A program made the translations under genes and the position numbers. From assembly GCF_002025705.1 (NCBI RefSeq), contig NZ_CP018846.1, forward strand, positions 5,261,501 to 5,325,500: DNA of 64,000 nt, written 5' to 3'. A model generated the notes under the pieces. That model was given only the letters and a program-made list of their open reading frames with translations, had not been told where the DNA came from and ran no database searches. This DNA comes from Pseudomonas putida. GTDB taxonomy: Bacteria > Pseudomonadota > Gammaproteobacteria > Pseudomonadales > Pseudomonadaceae. Below, in pieces: positions 9,056 through 18,000 of the stretch (positions are counted from its first letter, which is position 1; every line of letters starts with the position of its first letter).

Positions 9056-10012
9056 TCAAATTCCAAGCGCCGCACGCAATCTTTCCAACCACCCTATTGG
9101 CGCCTGCTTGCGCAGTGCAGGCTCAAGCTCCCGCACGATTCGTGCGCCGACAGCGGCGAAGCTGAACTGCGTCACTGCCAGATCGCGACCATTGGCCGCA
9201 ATTCGCGCGGCGAGGTCGGGATCGTTGCGCAGCACGGCCAGCTTTTCCTGCAATTGCGGGATGTCGCTGTAGAGCACCACGTTGTGCATATCCTGCAAAC
9301 CCAGGGCGCGGTTCTCTACCTCTCCTTGATCATAGGCAAACAGCACGCAGCCACAGGCCATGGCCTCAAAATTCTTGATCATGTACTCGCCCATGCCGAC
9401 ATCGGCACTGACGAAAAAGCGAATGCGATTGAGGGTGTTGCAGTAGTCTTCACCCGACTTGGTGCGTGTCACCACCAGGTTTTCGACCCGCCCCAACTCA
9501 TCGAGCAGCGCCTTGCGCCCGCTGTAGGCGACACTGTTGGTGCTGCCGACGAATGCCAGTTCAATGTCACGCTCACGGCCTTGATCGGTCAGCAGTTGCT
9601 CGTCGTAACCCTTGGGCACGAACACCGCGTCGAAACCTTCCTGGCGCAGGCGCTCGCTGACCATGTAGCCCGAACTGATCACCCGTGCCCACGGCAGCTT
9701 GCGGTAATGCGCGCTGAACTTGCCTGTGTATTTGCAAGGGATGTAATTCTGGTAGGCGTCGTGCTCCAGAATGACCAGGTTCGGCACCGTGCGAATGAAG
9801 GCGACCTGACGGATTTCTTGCTTGAAGCGCAGGAAAAAGACAATGCGGTCATAACGCTCGACCTGCACTTCACGCTTGAAATAACGGCGCAGGTTGCGCT
9901 GGTCTTCGCTGGTCAGCCAGCGCAGGTCGCATTCACAGTTGGCCGCGACGCCGTCGTACAGGCGATCGAGGATCGCACGCTGTTCCTTCTGTACCAGAAA
10001 TAGGATCTTCAT
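9056..10012 (-). CDS. ssg: Glycosyltransferase of the Ssg type (family 1-like)
   Basis: 318-residue cytosolic protein beginning MKILFLVQKEQRAILDRLYD. The C-terminal half holds the GT-B donor-site pattern: ELAFVGSTNSVAYSGRKALLDEL, then GMGEYMIKNFEAMACGCVLF, where the Glu-Ala-Met-Ala-x-Gly element binds the nucleotide sugar. The equivalent gene at this position (PA5001, ssg) is known to be needed for LPS and exopolysaccharide synthesis in other pseudomonads. It is separated from the GT2 gene by about 140 bp and follows the deacetylase by 37 bp. The sugar transferred is not predictable from this sequence. Confidence 0.8.
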   Translation of the reverse strand: MKILFLVQKEQRAILDRLYDGVAANCECDLRWLTSEDQRNLRRYFKREVQVERYDRIVFFLRFKQEIRQVAFIRTVPNLVILEHDAYQNYIPCKYTGKFSAHYRKLPWARVISSGYMVSERLRQEGFDAVFVPKGYDEQLLTDQGRERDIELAFVGSTNSVAYSGRKALLDELGRVENLVVTRTKSGEDYCNTLNRIRFFVSADVGMGEYMIKNFEAMACGCVLFAYDQGEVENRALGLQDMHNVVLYSDIPQLQEKLAVLRNDPDLAARIAANGRDLAVTQFSFAAVGARIVRELEPALRKQAPIGWLERLRAALGI

Positions 10013-10049
10013 TGCTTTCCTTGGGCGCTATGCGCCATCGCGGTCAGGT

Positions 10050-11453
10050 TTACAGCTCACGCCGCCAGAACAATTCGTGCCGGCGCACGGCCTTGCGGAA
10101 GAACTCGTTCTCTCCGTAAGGCGACGCTCGACGCCCTGCCAGCCAGCGCTGCAACAACCGGCGCAGGCGACGCTTGAACGGCGCCCGGGGCTGCAGGTCG
10201 TGCATCATGCCCAAGGCCATGGCCTTGTCACGCTGGGTAGCTACATCCAGCAGCAACGCGCACGGCGCCCAAGCCTGCTCGGCGCTCAGTTGCGGCGGCA
10301 AGGCCACGCCATCGCCGCTGTCGCCCATTGGCCAGCGGTCGTTGTCATGCAGGTGGTTGGCGTAGCACAGCAGCGTCTGCGGCTGCCAGGCCAGGCCTTG
10401 CAAGGCCTCCATGACTGCTGCCTGGGCACAGACATGATCAGGATGCGGATCGAGCTGCGGATGCGGCATGACCAGCACTTCGGGCCTGGCCATTTCCAGC
10501 AGGGCCCGCAGATCAGCCAGCAGGTTGTGCCAGGTTGGCGCACCATCGCGGTCGGCCGGCAGCGGGAACGGGTTGAACTGGCGGAACGGGCGAATATCGA
10601 CCATGTCCGCTTCACGGGACGCGGCAGGCTGATCAGGGGCCGCCTGCATGGCGGGCAGCTGCAGGCAGAAATACCCTAACTGCACGCAGCGGGACTCTGG
10701 CACACCAGCCCAACGCGGTACGGCGATGCTGTCCCAGGCGCGCAGGCGGCCCTTCAAGCGGGCAGCCTCTGACTTGCCAAGGCCCATCTGCTGATAGTGC
10801 TCGGCCTCGATCTCACCCGCAGTCAGGGTCACCACCCAGGTTTCGTCCGCCTGGCTGTACAAGCCATAAGCAGCCAGCTCGGCATCATCGGCATGCGGCG
10901 CGATGACCATCACGCGGCGGCGCTGCAGCTCGACGCTGGGGGTTATCCACAGGCGTGGCTCACCCTGCAGCCGGCAATATCGCCCGCGCAGATGTAGCGT
11001 GCCCGCCTGCAAAGGTGCCGCCATCCCGGTGAGGTTGAGGAAGCGCAGCCCATCGACACCGCGTTCGAACGTTTGCCGATCATCAGCTTCGCCGCCGCGC
11101 AGCTCTACATGTGGATCGAGGAAGCGCCCCAGCCAGCCACTTTTCACCCGCACTTCAAGGATCAGGGTTTCATCACCCTGCAACGCCGTGTCCACCTTGA
11201 GCAGCCCATCGCGCAGCACAGCCGGCGCTTCGTGGCTCAGTTCGCCGAAGCGGTAGGCGTAATCCTCGCCTGGCGCATAGAACAGGTGATCGGCGAACCA
11301 GGCTTCGTGCGCAGCCCAGAGCAGCGGCAACAGCAACAGCGGCAGCCACCACCAGGAGAAGACGCCCAGCGCCAGCAGCACGGCCAGGCTGGCCAGCAAA
11401 CCCAGGCGCTTGTTGCGCCGGTGGCGCTTGAGTAACTGCTGCTTGCGGCTCAC
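10050..11453 (-). CDS. dnpA: PIG-L family de-N-acetylase, membrane anchored (DnpA-like)
   Basis: Membrane-anchored zinc-dependent deacetylase of the LmbE/PIG-L family, 467 residues from the GTG at 11453. An earlier TTG (11483) is open but lies inside the upstream gene. Two adjacent hydrophobic segments near the N-terminus (from about residue 18) anchor it. The first zinc motif is VMVIAPHADDAELAAYG and the second is HPQLDPHPDHVCAQ, the HxxD/H pattern of the family. The corresponding P. aeruginosa gene (PA5002) is called dnpA, linked to antibiotic persistence. In an LPS cluster the likely substrate is an N-acetyl sugar of the core or its lipid-linked precursor; that is inference. GTGA overlap with the Mig-14 gene shows coupling. 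Confidence 0.85.
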   Translation of the reverse strand: MSRKQQLLKRHRRNKRLGLLASLAVLLALGVFSWWWLPLLLLPLLWAAHEAWFADHLFYAPGEDYAYRFGELSHEAPAVLRDGLLKVDTALQGDETLILEVRVKSGWLGRFLDPHVELRGGEADDRQTFERGVDGLRFLNLTGMAAPLQAGTLHLRGRYCRLQGEPRLWITPSVELQRRRVMVIAPHADDAELAAYGLYSQADETWVVTLTAGEIEAEHYQQMGLGKSEAARLKGRLRAWDSIAVPRWAGVPESRCVQLGYFCLQLPAMQAAPDQPAASREADMVDIRPFRQFNPFPLPADRDGAPTWHNLLADLRALLEMARPEVLVMPHPQLDPHPDHVCAQAAVMEALQGLAWQPQTLLCYANHLHDNDRWPMGDSGDGVALPPQLSAEQAWAPCALLLDVATQRDKAMALGMMHDLQPRAPFKRRLRRLLQRWLAGRRASPYGENEFFRKAVRRHELFWRREL

Positions 11454-12346
11454 GCCTGGAATACCGGCACAGGGTTGCACCAACGGTCCTTGTACTCCCG
11501 GTCGGCACGGCCGAACGAGAAACGCAGGGGTTTGTTACGCGCACGGGCATCTTCCCAGGCTGCCTGGGTGTTGAGGAAGCTCAGCACACTACCCGGGCTG
11601 AAGGCCTTGGTTTCCGGGTCGACACCGCCGTTGATGTATTCGACGCTGATCCACTCGGGTGCCTCGACGCGATACACCAGCTGAATGGCGATCGGCTTGT
11701 CATCGAGCATCAGCACCGAGCCGATCAGCAGTTCACGCAGGCGCTCCAGCACATCGGCCATGCGCTCGGCACCGGTGGCCGGGAAGCCCCAGCGGCGCTG
11801 GAACAGGTCGCAGTACATGGCAGCGATCTGCTGCGCGCTGAAGTCGCTGATCGGGCGCACCACGCCACCCGCTTCTTCCAGCAGGCGCAATTCGCGGCGC
11901 TGGTTGTAGCGGAACTTCTTCGACAGGTCTTCATGGGCACGGGCCATGGCCAGCTGCTCCTTCTGCACCTTGAGGCCTCTGAAACGGCCCTGGTTCAGTT
12001 CGGACAGGTAGCGTGCGGCATGGCGCAACGGCGCGCCGGCATCAGCCGCCGCCGGCAGGATGATCTCGGCATTGCCAAGGTCGAACAGGGCCTTCTTGCC
12101 CGCACGCTTGAGCACGTCCTTGGAAAGCGCCAGATGACGGCCCCAGGTCGCAATGGCCGCGGTCAGCTCACCCGCCTGGTACCAGCCCAGATAGCGCACG
12201 GGAATCTGTGCCAGGTCCGCCAGTTGCTCGACCACCAATGGGTGCGTCGCTACGCTGCCACCAAAGCGCGCCCACGCCTCTGCGTAGGCTGTCGCGTCGA
12301 TGACCCGCCAGCCGCGCTCGCGGATGGCTTGAACATGATTGAGCAT
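11450..12346 (-). CDS. mig-14: Mig-14 family protein (FemAB/GNAT-like fold)
   Basis: 298-residue protein of the Mig-14 family, known from Salmonella and from PA5003 as a contributor to resistance against cationic antimicrobial peptides. The C-terminal half has a GNAT/FemAB-like acyltransferase arrangement, including LLIGSVLMLDDKPIAIQLVY and PLRFSFGRADREYKDRW. No signal peptide is seen. The start ATG at 12346 shares its A with the stop TGA of the upstream glycosyltransferase (TGATG), a tight coupling; a TTG one codon earlier is less likely. Its place inside the LPS operon supports an envelope-modifying role, but the donor and acceptor are not known. Confidence 0.82.
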   Translation of the reverse strand: MLNHVQAIRERGWRVIDATAYAEAWARFGGSVATHPLVVEQLADLAQIPVRYLGWYQAGELTAAIATWGRHLALSKDVLKRAGKKALFDLGNAEIILPAAADAGAPLRHAARYLSELNQGRFRGLKVQKEQLAMARAHEDLSKKFRYNQRRELRLLEEAGGVVRPISDFSAQQIAAMYCDLFQRRWGFPATGAERMADVLERLRELLIGSVLMLDDKPIAIQLVYRVEAPEWISVEYINGGVDPETKAFSPGSVLSFLNTQAAWEDARARNKPLRFSFGRADREYKDRWCNPVPVFQA

Positions 12347-13476
12347 CAAGCCTTCCCCACCAGCTCACGAACTTGTGGCAACTGCCAGAACGCTTCGCGC
12401 ACAGCCTGGTCGGAGAAACGCTCGTGCAGCCGCCGCAGCATATGCGTGGCACAGGCTTCACGCTGCTGTGCATCCAGCGCAGCCATGTGCCGCAGGGCCT
12501 GCGCCAGTTGCGCGGCATCGGCCAGTGGGAACAGCACGCCAACCCCTTCGACCACTTCGCGCGCACCGCCGCAAGCCGTGGCCAGCACCGGTACGCCGGC
12601 GACCATGGCTTCAAGCAGGACCATGCCGAACGGCTCATGGTCGGAGCTCAGGGCAAACACATCGAAGGCCTGGAAATAACGACGGGCATCCGCCACCTGG
12701 CCGAGAAAGTCCACCTGCCCGGCAATGCCAAGCTCGCCAGCCAGCGCCTTGAGCTCGGCCTCCAGGCGGCCCTTGCCAAGGATGGCCAGGCGTGCGCCGG
12801 CAGGCAGGCCTGGCAGCGCCTCGGCAAAGCCACGCAGCAGAGTCGCCTGATCCTTGTCAGGGTGCAGGCGACCGACATTGCCGACCACCCATGCCTGGGC
12901 ATCCAGGCCCAACGCCGCACGGGCCTCGGCACGGGGTACCAGGGCCGCTTGCAGGGCGTCGATATCGATACGGTTGTACAGCGTCTGGATACGCTCGGCA
13001 GGCCACTGCGGCAGACACCGGCGCATGTCGTCACGCACCGCATCCGACACGCCCAGCAGGCTCAGGCGCTTGCTGAACAGGTTGGCGAAAATCCGCCGGC
13101 CCTTGCGTTCGTAGTCGCCAAATGCATGGTGCACACCGATCACCGGCAAGCCGGTGCCCAGCAGCGCGACATAGATCGGCTTGAAACGGTGAGCGATGCA
13201 GAAGCTGAAATTGCGCTCGGCCGCGATGCGCCGCAGGGCACGAATCGCACCGAGTTTCAGACCACGCACGGCCTTGGAGCTGAATTCGAGAAACAGCACC
13301 TCGTCCGACGCACAGCCGGCCGCAACCTGCGGGTCGGCGGCGCCAGTGAGGAACACAGTGGTGACCTTGTAGCCGCTGCCCTGGAACAGGCTGGCGTACT
13401 GACGGGCACAATCGAGGAATGGCCCGTCATAGCCATGGCAGAACTGCAGGATCCGCGCTTCAGAGCGGCTGGTCAT
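12346..13476 (-). CDS. wapH: Family 4 glycosyltransferase, LPS core (WapH-like)
   Basis: 376-residue GT-B glycosyltransferase. The N-terminal Rossmann domain holds PVIGVHHAFGDYE; the C-terminal donor-binding domain starts with VGNVGRLHPDKDQATLLRGF, continues with RLAILGKGRLEAEL, and includes SSDHEPFGMVLLEAMVAGVP, the E-x7-E element of retaining family-4 enzymes. The position equals PA5004 (wapH), described as an outer-core glucosyltransferase, so the symbol rests on synteny. The first 17 bases overlap the 3' end of the carbamoyltransferase gene, giving one transcription unit from 15217 down to at least 10050. Confidence 0.82.
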   Translation of the reverse strand: MTSRSEARILQFCHGYDGPFLDCARQYASLFQGSGYKVTTVFLTGAADPQVAAGCASDEVLFLEFSSKAVRGLKLGAIRALRRIAAERNFSFCIAHRFKPIYVALLGTGLPVIGVHHAFGDYERKGRRIFANLFSKRLSLLGVSDAVRDDMRRCLPQWPAERIQTLYNRIDIDALQAALVPRAEARAALGLDAQAWVVGNVGRLHPDKDQATLLRGFAEALPGLPAGARLAILGKGRLEAELKALAGELGIAGQVDFLGQVADARRYFQAFDVFALSSDHEPFGMVLLEAMVAGVPVLATACGGAREVVEGVGVLFPLADAAQLAQALRHMAALDAQQREACATHMLRRLHERFSDQAVREAFWQLPQVRELVGKA

Positions 13477-15217
13477 AGGCGGCTGCGCCGTCCTTCACGA
13501 CCAGGATGTCTTCCATGATCAGGTACTGCAGGTCCGAACCGAAGAACATGTTCAGCGCATCGGTCGGCGAGCAGATCATCGGCTCGCCACGGCGGTTCAG
13601 CGAGGTGTTCAGCGAGACGCCGTTGCCGGTCAGGTCTTCCAGCGCCTTCATCATGTCGTAGTAACGCGGGTTGTACTCGCGCTTGAGCACCTGGGCACGC
13701 GAGGTACCGTCCTCGTGGACCACTTCCGGCACACGGGTCTTCCACTCTTCAGCCACTTCGAAGGTGAAGGTCATGAACGGCGCCGGGTGGTCGACCTTGA
13801 TCATCTGCGGGGCGACGGTGTCGAGCATCGACGGGCAGAAAGGTCTCCAGCGCTCGCGGAACTTGATCTGGTGGTTGATGCGGTCAGCCACACCTTCGAC
13901 GCTCGGGCAGCCGATGATCGAACGGCCACCCAGCGCGCGCGGGCCGAACTCCATGCGGCCCTGGAACCAGGCCACCGGGTTGCCATCGACCATGATCTGG
14001 GCGATCTGCTGCGGCATGTTGTCGAGCTTGCGCCACTTCGGCTGGTCCGGGTGACGGGCACAGGCGGCGATCACGTCTTCATTGGAGTACGAAGGGCCGA
14101 GGTAGACGTGCTCCATCTTCTCGACCGGCACGCCACGGGCGTGGGACACATAGGCGGCCGCACCGACCGCAGTGCCGGCGTCGCCGGAAGCCGGCTGAAC
14201 GAACAGCTCTTTCACGTCCGGGCGGGCAATGATCTTCTGGTTGAGCTTGACGTTCAGCGCACAGCCGCCGGCGAAGGCCAGCTTGCCGGTTTCACGCAGG
14301 GTGTCGCCCAGGTAGTGGTCGATCATCTGCAGCGCCAGTTTCTCGAACAACGCCTGCATGCTGGCCGCGTAGTGGATGTACGGCTCGTCGGCGATGTCGC
14401 CTTCGCGCTTGGGCCCCAGCCATTCGATCAGCTTCGGCGAGAAGTAGAAGCCCTTGCCCTTCTCTTTATAGCGGCGCAGGCCGATGACGTTGGCGTACTC
14501 GGTGTTGATCACCAGCTCGCCGTTTTCGAAGCTGGCCAGACGGGAGAAGTCGTACTTGCTGGCATCGCCGTAGGGCGCCATGCCCATGACCTTGAACTCG
14601 CCATCGAGCATTTCGAAACCGAGGAACTCGGTGATCGCGCCGTACAGGCCACCCAGCGAATCCGGATCGAAGAATTCCTTGATCTTGTGGATCTTGCCGT
14701 TTTCGCCGTAGCCGAAGAAAGTGGTGGCGTACTCACCCTTGCCGTCGATGCCAAGGATCGCGGTCTTCTCTTTGAAGCCCGAGCAGTGGTAAGCGCTGGA
14801 AGCGTGTGCCAGGTGGTGTTCGACCGGCTCGATCTTGACCTTTTTCGGGTCGAAGCCCAGTTGCTCCAGGCACCAGACGATCTTCTTGCGGTAGCGCTTG
14901 TAGCGACGATTGCCCATCAGGATCGCGTCGAGGGCGCGGTCCGGGGCATACCAGTAGCGTTTGGCGTAGTGCCAGCGGGCCTTGCCGAACAGGCTGATCG
15001 GGGCGAACGGAATGGCCACCACGTCGACGTCGGATGGCTTGATGCCGGCTTGTTCCAGGCAGAATTTCGCCGACTCGTAGGGCATGCGGTTCTTCGCATG
15101 CTTGTCACGCACGAAGCGCTCTTCTTCGGCGGCGGCAATCAGTTTGCCGTCGATGTACAGGGCCGCGGAAGGGTCATGGCTAAGGGCGCCGGACAGGCCA
15201 AGAATCGTCAATGCCAA
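13460..15217 (-). CDS. wapO: Carbamoyltransferase of LPS core (NodU/HypF family)
   Basis: 585-residue cytosolic carbamoyltransferase that uses carbamoyl phosphate and ATP to O-carbamoylate a sugar. Visible family features: LGLSGALSHDPSAAL at the N-terminus (Kae1-like ATP-binding fold), the metal-binding HHLAHASSAYH, an ILGIDGKGEYATT phosphate loop, AFAGGCALNVKLNQ, and the C-terminal YrdC-like GRMEFGPRALGGRSI that binds carbamoyl phosphate. The syntenic PA5005 product (WapO) is assigned to 7-O-carbamoylation of inner-core heptose II, and the same role is likely here. It appears to be the first gene of the minus-strand LPS operon; a REP pair lies upstream. Confidence 0.87.
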   Translation of the reverse strand: MALTILGLSGALSHDPSAALYIDGKLIAAAEEERFVRDKHAKNRMPYESAKFCLEQAGIKPSDVDVVAIPFAPISLFGKARWHYAKRYWYAPDRALDAILMGNRRYKRYRKKIVWCLEQLGFDPKKVKIEPVEHHLAHASSAYHCSGFKEKTAILGIDGKGEYATTFFGYGENGKIHKIKEFFDPDSLGGLYGAITEFLGFEMLDGEFKVMGMAPYGDASKYDFSRLASFENGELVINTEYANVIGLRRYKEKGKGFYFSPKLIEWLGPKREGDIADEPYIHYAASMQALFEKLALQMIDHYLGDTLRETGKLAFAGGCALNVKLNQKIIARPDVKELFVQPASGDAGTAVGAAAYVSHARGVPVEKMEHVYLGPSYSNEDVIAACARHPDQPKWRKLDNMPQQIAQIMVDGNPVAWFQGRMEFGPRALGGRSIIGCPSVEGVADRINHQIKFRERWRPFCPSMLDTVAPQMIKVDHPAPFMTFTFEVAEEWKTRVPEVVHEDGTSRAQVLKREYNPRYYDMMKALEDLTGNGVSLNTSLNRRGEPMICSPTDALNMFFGSDLQYLIMEDILVVKDGAAAYDQPL

Positions 15218-15317
15218 GGGATTAGCCTCTTCATTCGGTAGAGATGCGCCAGCGGCCTCATGGGCGGGTGGCGGCTAAAGGGCGAGATTATAACGCAAAC
15301 ATCGCAGGCTGCGCGGC

Positions 15318-15455
15318 CGTTGTAGGAGCGGCCTTGCCGGGGCGCCGGACCGGTTGTAAAGGGGCGCGAAGCGGGCCCGGATTTCAGCTTCGCAGCAGAA
15401 ACCGCCGGGGCTGCCTCGCAGCCCTTTCACGACACGAGGCCGCTCCTACAAGGGC
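15318..15455. repeat. Inverted REP pair
   Basis: Two inverted copies of the TTGTAGGAGCGGCC end (15320-15333 and 15438-15451) enclose smaller hairpins, in the 250-bp gap between the carbamoyltransferase gene and rlmJ. This is the P. putida type of intergenic palindrome. Confidence 0.75.
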
Positions 15456-15467
15456 TCGCACTGCCGG

Positions 15468-16304
15468 CTATTCGGCGATCAGCCAGTCCATGCGGAAGCT
15501 GCCGGCAGTCTGCGCCAGCTCCTTGGCCAGCCAGGGCAACAATTCGCGCAGTTCTTCCTCCAGCCCCCAAGGCGGGTTGGCGATTGCCAGGCCAGAGCCA
15601 TTGAGGCCCTGCGGGCTGTCCTGATGATGCACATACAGCTCGACCCGCAGCAGCTTTGGCGCGCCGGTACTGGTCAGGTCCTGATAGAAGCGGGTCAGCG
15701 AGCGCTGGTCCTTGATCGGGTACCAGATGGCTGCGACGGTCTGGCGCATGCGGCCGATCGCCTCTTTCATCGAGGTGGTGCAGCGCTTGAGCTCGTCGGC
15801 CTGCTCGAAAGGCGGGTCGATCAGCATGATTGCGCGCTTTTCCTGCACGGGCAGCAAAGCCCGTGGCACATGCCAGCCTTCACCCAAGTGCACGACCACG
15901 CGCGGGTCTTTCTTCATGTTCTCTTTGAGCAGCGGCCCGTCTTCGGGGTGCTTTTCGTTGAGCAGTGCACGGTCCTGCTCGCGCATCAGGCGGCGGGCCA
16001 GCTCGGGCGAACCCGGGTAGTAGCGCAGCTCACCATCGGCATTCAGGCGCTTGATGATACGCAGGTAGTCCGCAGCCATGGCCGGGATGTCATCGCGGTT
16101 CCACAGGCGTGCGACACCTTCGAGGTATTCGCCGGTGCGGGTCGCCTGGTCGCCTTGCAGGTCGTACAGGCCGAGGCCTGCGTGGGTGTCGATGTAGGCG
16201 AACGGCTGCTCCTTGCGCGACATCAGGGCGATGAGGCGGGTCAGCACGATGTGTTTGAGGACGTCGGCATGGTTGCCGGCGTGGAAGGCGTGACGATAGT
16301 TCAT
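15468..16304 (-). CDS. rlmJ: 23S rRNA (adenine2030-N6)-methyltransferase
   Basis: 278-residue SAM-dependent methyltransferase acting on A2030 of 23S rRNA. The start at 16304 gives the characteristic N-terminus MNYRHAFHAGNHADVLKHIV; a longer open frame upstream runs into a REP element and is not used. SAM-binding region: YIDTHAGLGLYDL; N6-adenine methylase catalytic motif: MLIDPPFEQADEL (DPPF). The length agrees with E. coli RlmJ (280 residues). It stands as a single gene between two REP pairs, so it is probably monocistronic. Confidence 0.95.
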   Translation of the reverse strand: MNYRHAFHAGNHADVLKHIVLTRLIALMSRKEQPFAYIDTHAGLGLYDLQGDQATRTGEYLEGVARLWNRDDIPAMAADYLRIIKRLNADGELRYYPGSPELARRLMREQDRALLNEKHPEDGPLLKENMKKDPRVVVHLGEGWHVPRALLPVQEKRAIMLIDPPFEQADELKRCTTSMKEAIGRMRQTVAAIWYPIKDQRSLTRFYQDLTSTGAPKLLRVELYVHHQDSPQGLNGSGLAIANPPWGLEEELRELLPWLAKELAQTAGSFRMDWLIAE

Positions 16305-16368
16305 GGCAACTCCTGCGAAGGCGGCAAGTTTACCTTGCCTTGCGGGCGGAGTCAGGTCCGGACTGCTG

Positions 16369-16478
16369 ATCGGCGGCACCTGCTTCGCGGGTAAACCCGC
16401 CCACAGGGACTCCACGGCACTCAAGTGCTGCGCAGCTCCTGTGGGAGCGGGTTTACCCGCGAAGCAGGCGCCGCCGAT
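16369..16478. repeat. Inverted REP pair
   Basis: Arms of about 34 bp (left from 16369, right ending 16478) built on CGCGGGTAAACCCGC, flanking a short spacer. Located between putP's 3' end and the rlmJ start. Confidence 0.85.
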
Positions 16479-16488
16479 TCAACGGCAA

Positions 16489-17967
16489 TTACTTGTCGGC
16501 GTGGTACGCCGCATCAGCGGTTTCGAAGCGCTGCACCATCGCCTGCGACGGGCTGCCCAGCTTGCTCACCACGATGATGGCGATGCTCGCCAGCAGGAAG
16601 CCCGGGATGATTTCGTACAAGCCCCAGGTATCGATCTGCTTCCACAGGATCACTGTCAGCGCACCGACCACGATGCCGGCCAGCGCACCATTACGGGTCA
16701 TGCCCTTCCACAGTACCGAGATCAGCACCACCGGCCCGAAGGCAGCACCGAAGCCGGCCCAGGCGTAGGCCACCAGGCCCAGCACGCGGTTTTCCGGGTT
16801 GGCAGCCATGGCAATGGCGATCAGGGCCACGGCCAGCACCATCAGGCGGCCGACCCAGACCAGTTCACCCTGCGAAGCATTCTTGCGCAGGAAGGCCTTG
16901 TAGAAGTCCTCGGTCAGGGCACTGGAGCAGACCAGCAACTGGCAGCTCAGGGTACTCATGACCGCTGCCAGGATGGCCGACAGCAGCACACCGGCGATCC
17001 ATGGGTTGAACAGGATCTTGGCCAGCTCGATGAACACGCGCTCATGGTTCTCGGTGACCGGGCCCGCCAGGTCAGGGTGTGCAGAGAAGTAGGCGATACC
17101 GAAGAAGCCTACGGCGCAGGTACCGCCCAGGCACAGGATCATCCAGGTCATGGAAATGCGGCGAGCCTTGGCGATCGACTTCACCGAGTCGGCAGCCATG
17201 AAGCGCGCCAGGATGTGCGGCTGACCGAAATAACCCAGGCCCCAGCCCATCAGCGAGATGATGCCGACGAAGGTTGCACCCTTGAGCATGTCGAAGTTGG
17301 CCGGATTCTGCGCTTCGATAGCGAGGAAGGTGGTATCGAAGCCACCGGTGGAGATCAGCACGATCACCGGCGTGAGGATGAGCGCAAAGATCATCAGCGA
17401 GGCTTGCACGGTATCGGTCCAGCTCACTGCCAGGAAACCGCCGACGAAGGTGTAAGCGATGGTTGCTGCAGCACCGGCCCACAGGGCGGTCTCGTACGGC
17501 ATGCCGAAAGTGCTTTCGAACAGGCGAGCACCGGCAACGATGCCAGAGGCGCAATAGATGGTGAAGAACACCAGGATGACGATCGCCGAGATGATCCTCA
17601 GCACGCCGCTGTTGTCTTCGAAGCGGCTGGAGAAGTAGTCCGGCAAGGTCAGCGCATCACCATTGTGCTCGGTCTGCACGCGCAGACGGCCGGCGACGAA
17701 CAACCAATTCAAGTAGGCGCCGACGGTCAGGCCGATGGCGATCCAGGCTTCGGAGAGGCCGGAAAAGTAGATGGCGCCCGGCAGGCCCATCAGCAGCCAG
17801 CCGCTCATGTCGGAAGCACCGGCAGAGAGCGCGGTGACCACGCTGCCCAGGCTGCGCCCGCCGAGAATGTAGTCGGAAAGGTTGTTGGTGGCGCGATAGG
17901 CCGCGAAGCCGATCAGCACCATTGCCGCGATGTAGATCACGAACGTGATCGTTAGTGGATTGCCCAT
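16489..17967 (-). CDS. putP: Sodium/proline symporter
   Basis: Inner-membrane secondary transporter of the SSS family that imports L-proline with Na+; 492 residues and about thirteen hydrophobic segments, the usual size. Typical PutP segments are visible: NNLSDYILGGRSLGS near the N-terminus, SAGASDMSGWLLMGLPGA in TM2, the GWGLGYFGQPHILARFMA loop and STLSCQLLVCSSALTEDF. It is transcribed divergently from putA, and the shared intergenic region carries clustered GTTGCA boxes for PutA, so induction by proline through release of PutA is expected. Confidence 0.97.
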   Translation of the reverse strand: MGNPLTITFVIYIAAMVLIGFAAYRATNNLSDYILGGRSLGSVVTALSAGASDMSGWLLMGLPGAIYFSGLSEAWIAIGLTVGAYLNWLFVAGRLRVQTEHNGDALTLPDYFSSRFEDNSGVLRIISAIVILVFFTIYCASGIVAGARLFESTFGMPYETALWAGAAATIAYTFVGGFLAVSWTDTVQASLMIFALILTPVIVLISTGGFDTTFLAIEAQNPANFDMLKGATFVGIISLMGWGLGYFGQPHILARFMAADSVKSIAKARRISMTWMILCLGGTCAVGFFGIAYFSAHPDLAGPVTENHERVFIELAKILFNPWIAGVLLSAILAAVMSTLSCQLLVCSSALTEDFYKAFLRKNASQGELVWVGRLMVLAVALIAIAMAANPENRVLGLVAYAWAGFGAAFGPVVLISVLWKGMTRNGALAGIVVGALTVILWKQIDTWGLYEIIPGFLLASIAIIVVSKLGSPSQAMVQRFETADAAYHADK

Positions 17968-18000
17968 GTGTGTGCCCTGGCGTTTGTTTTTATCTCATGC

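Noticed and set aside
11454-11483. A TTG start ten codons upstream for the PIG-L deacetylase
   Set aside because: It lies inside the Mig-14 gene, uses the weakest start codon, and the GTG at 11453 makes the usual stop-start overlap.
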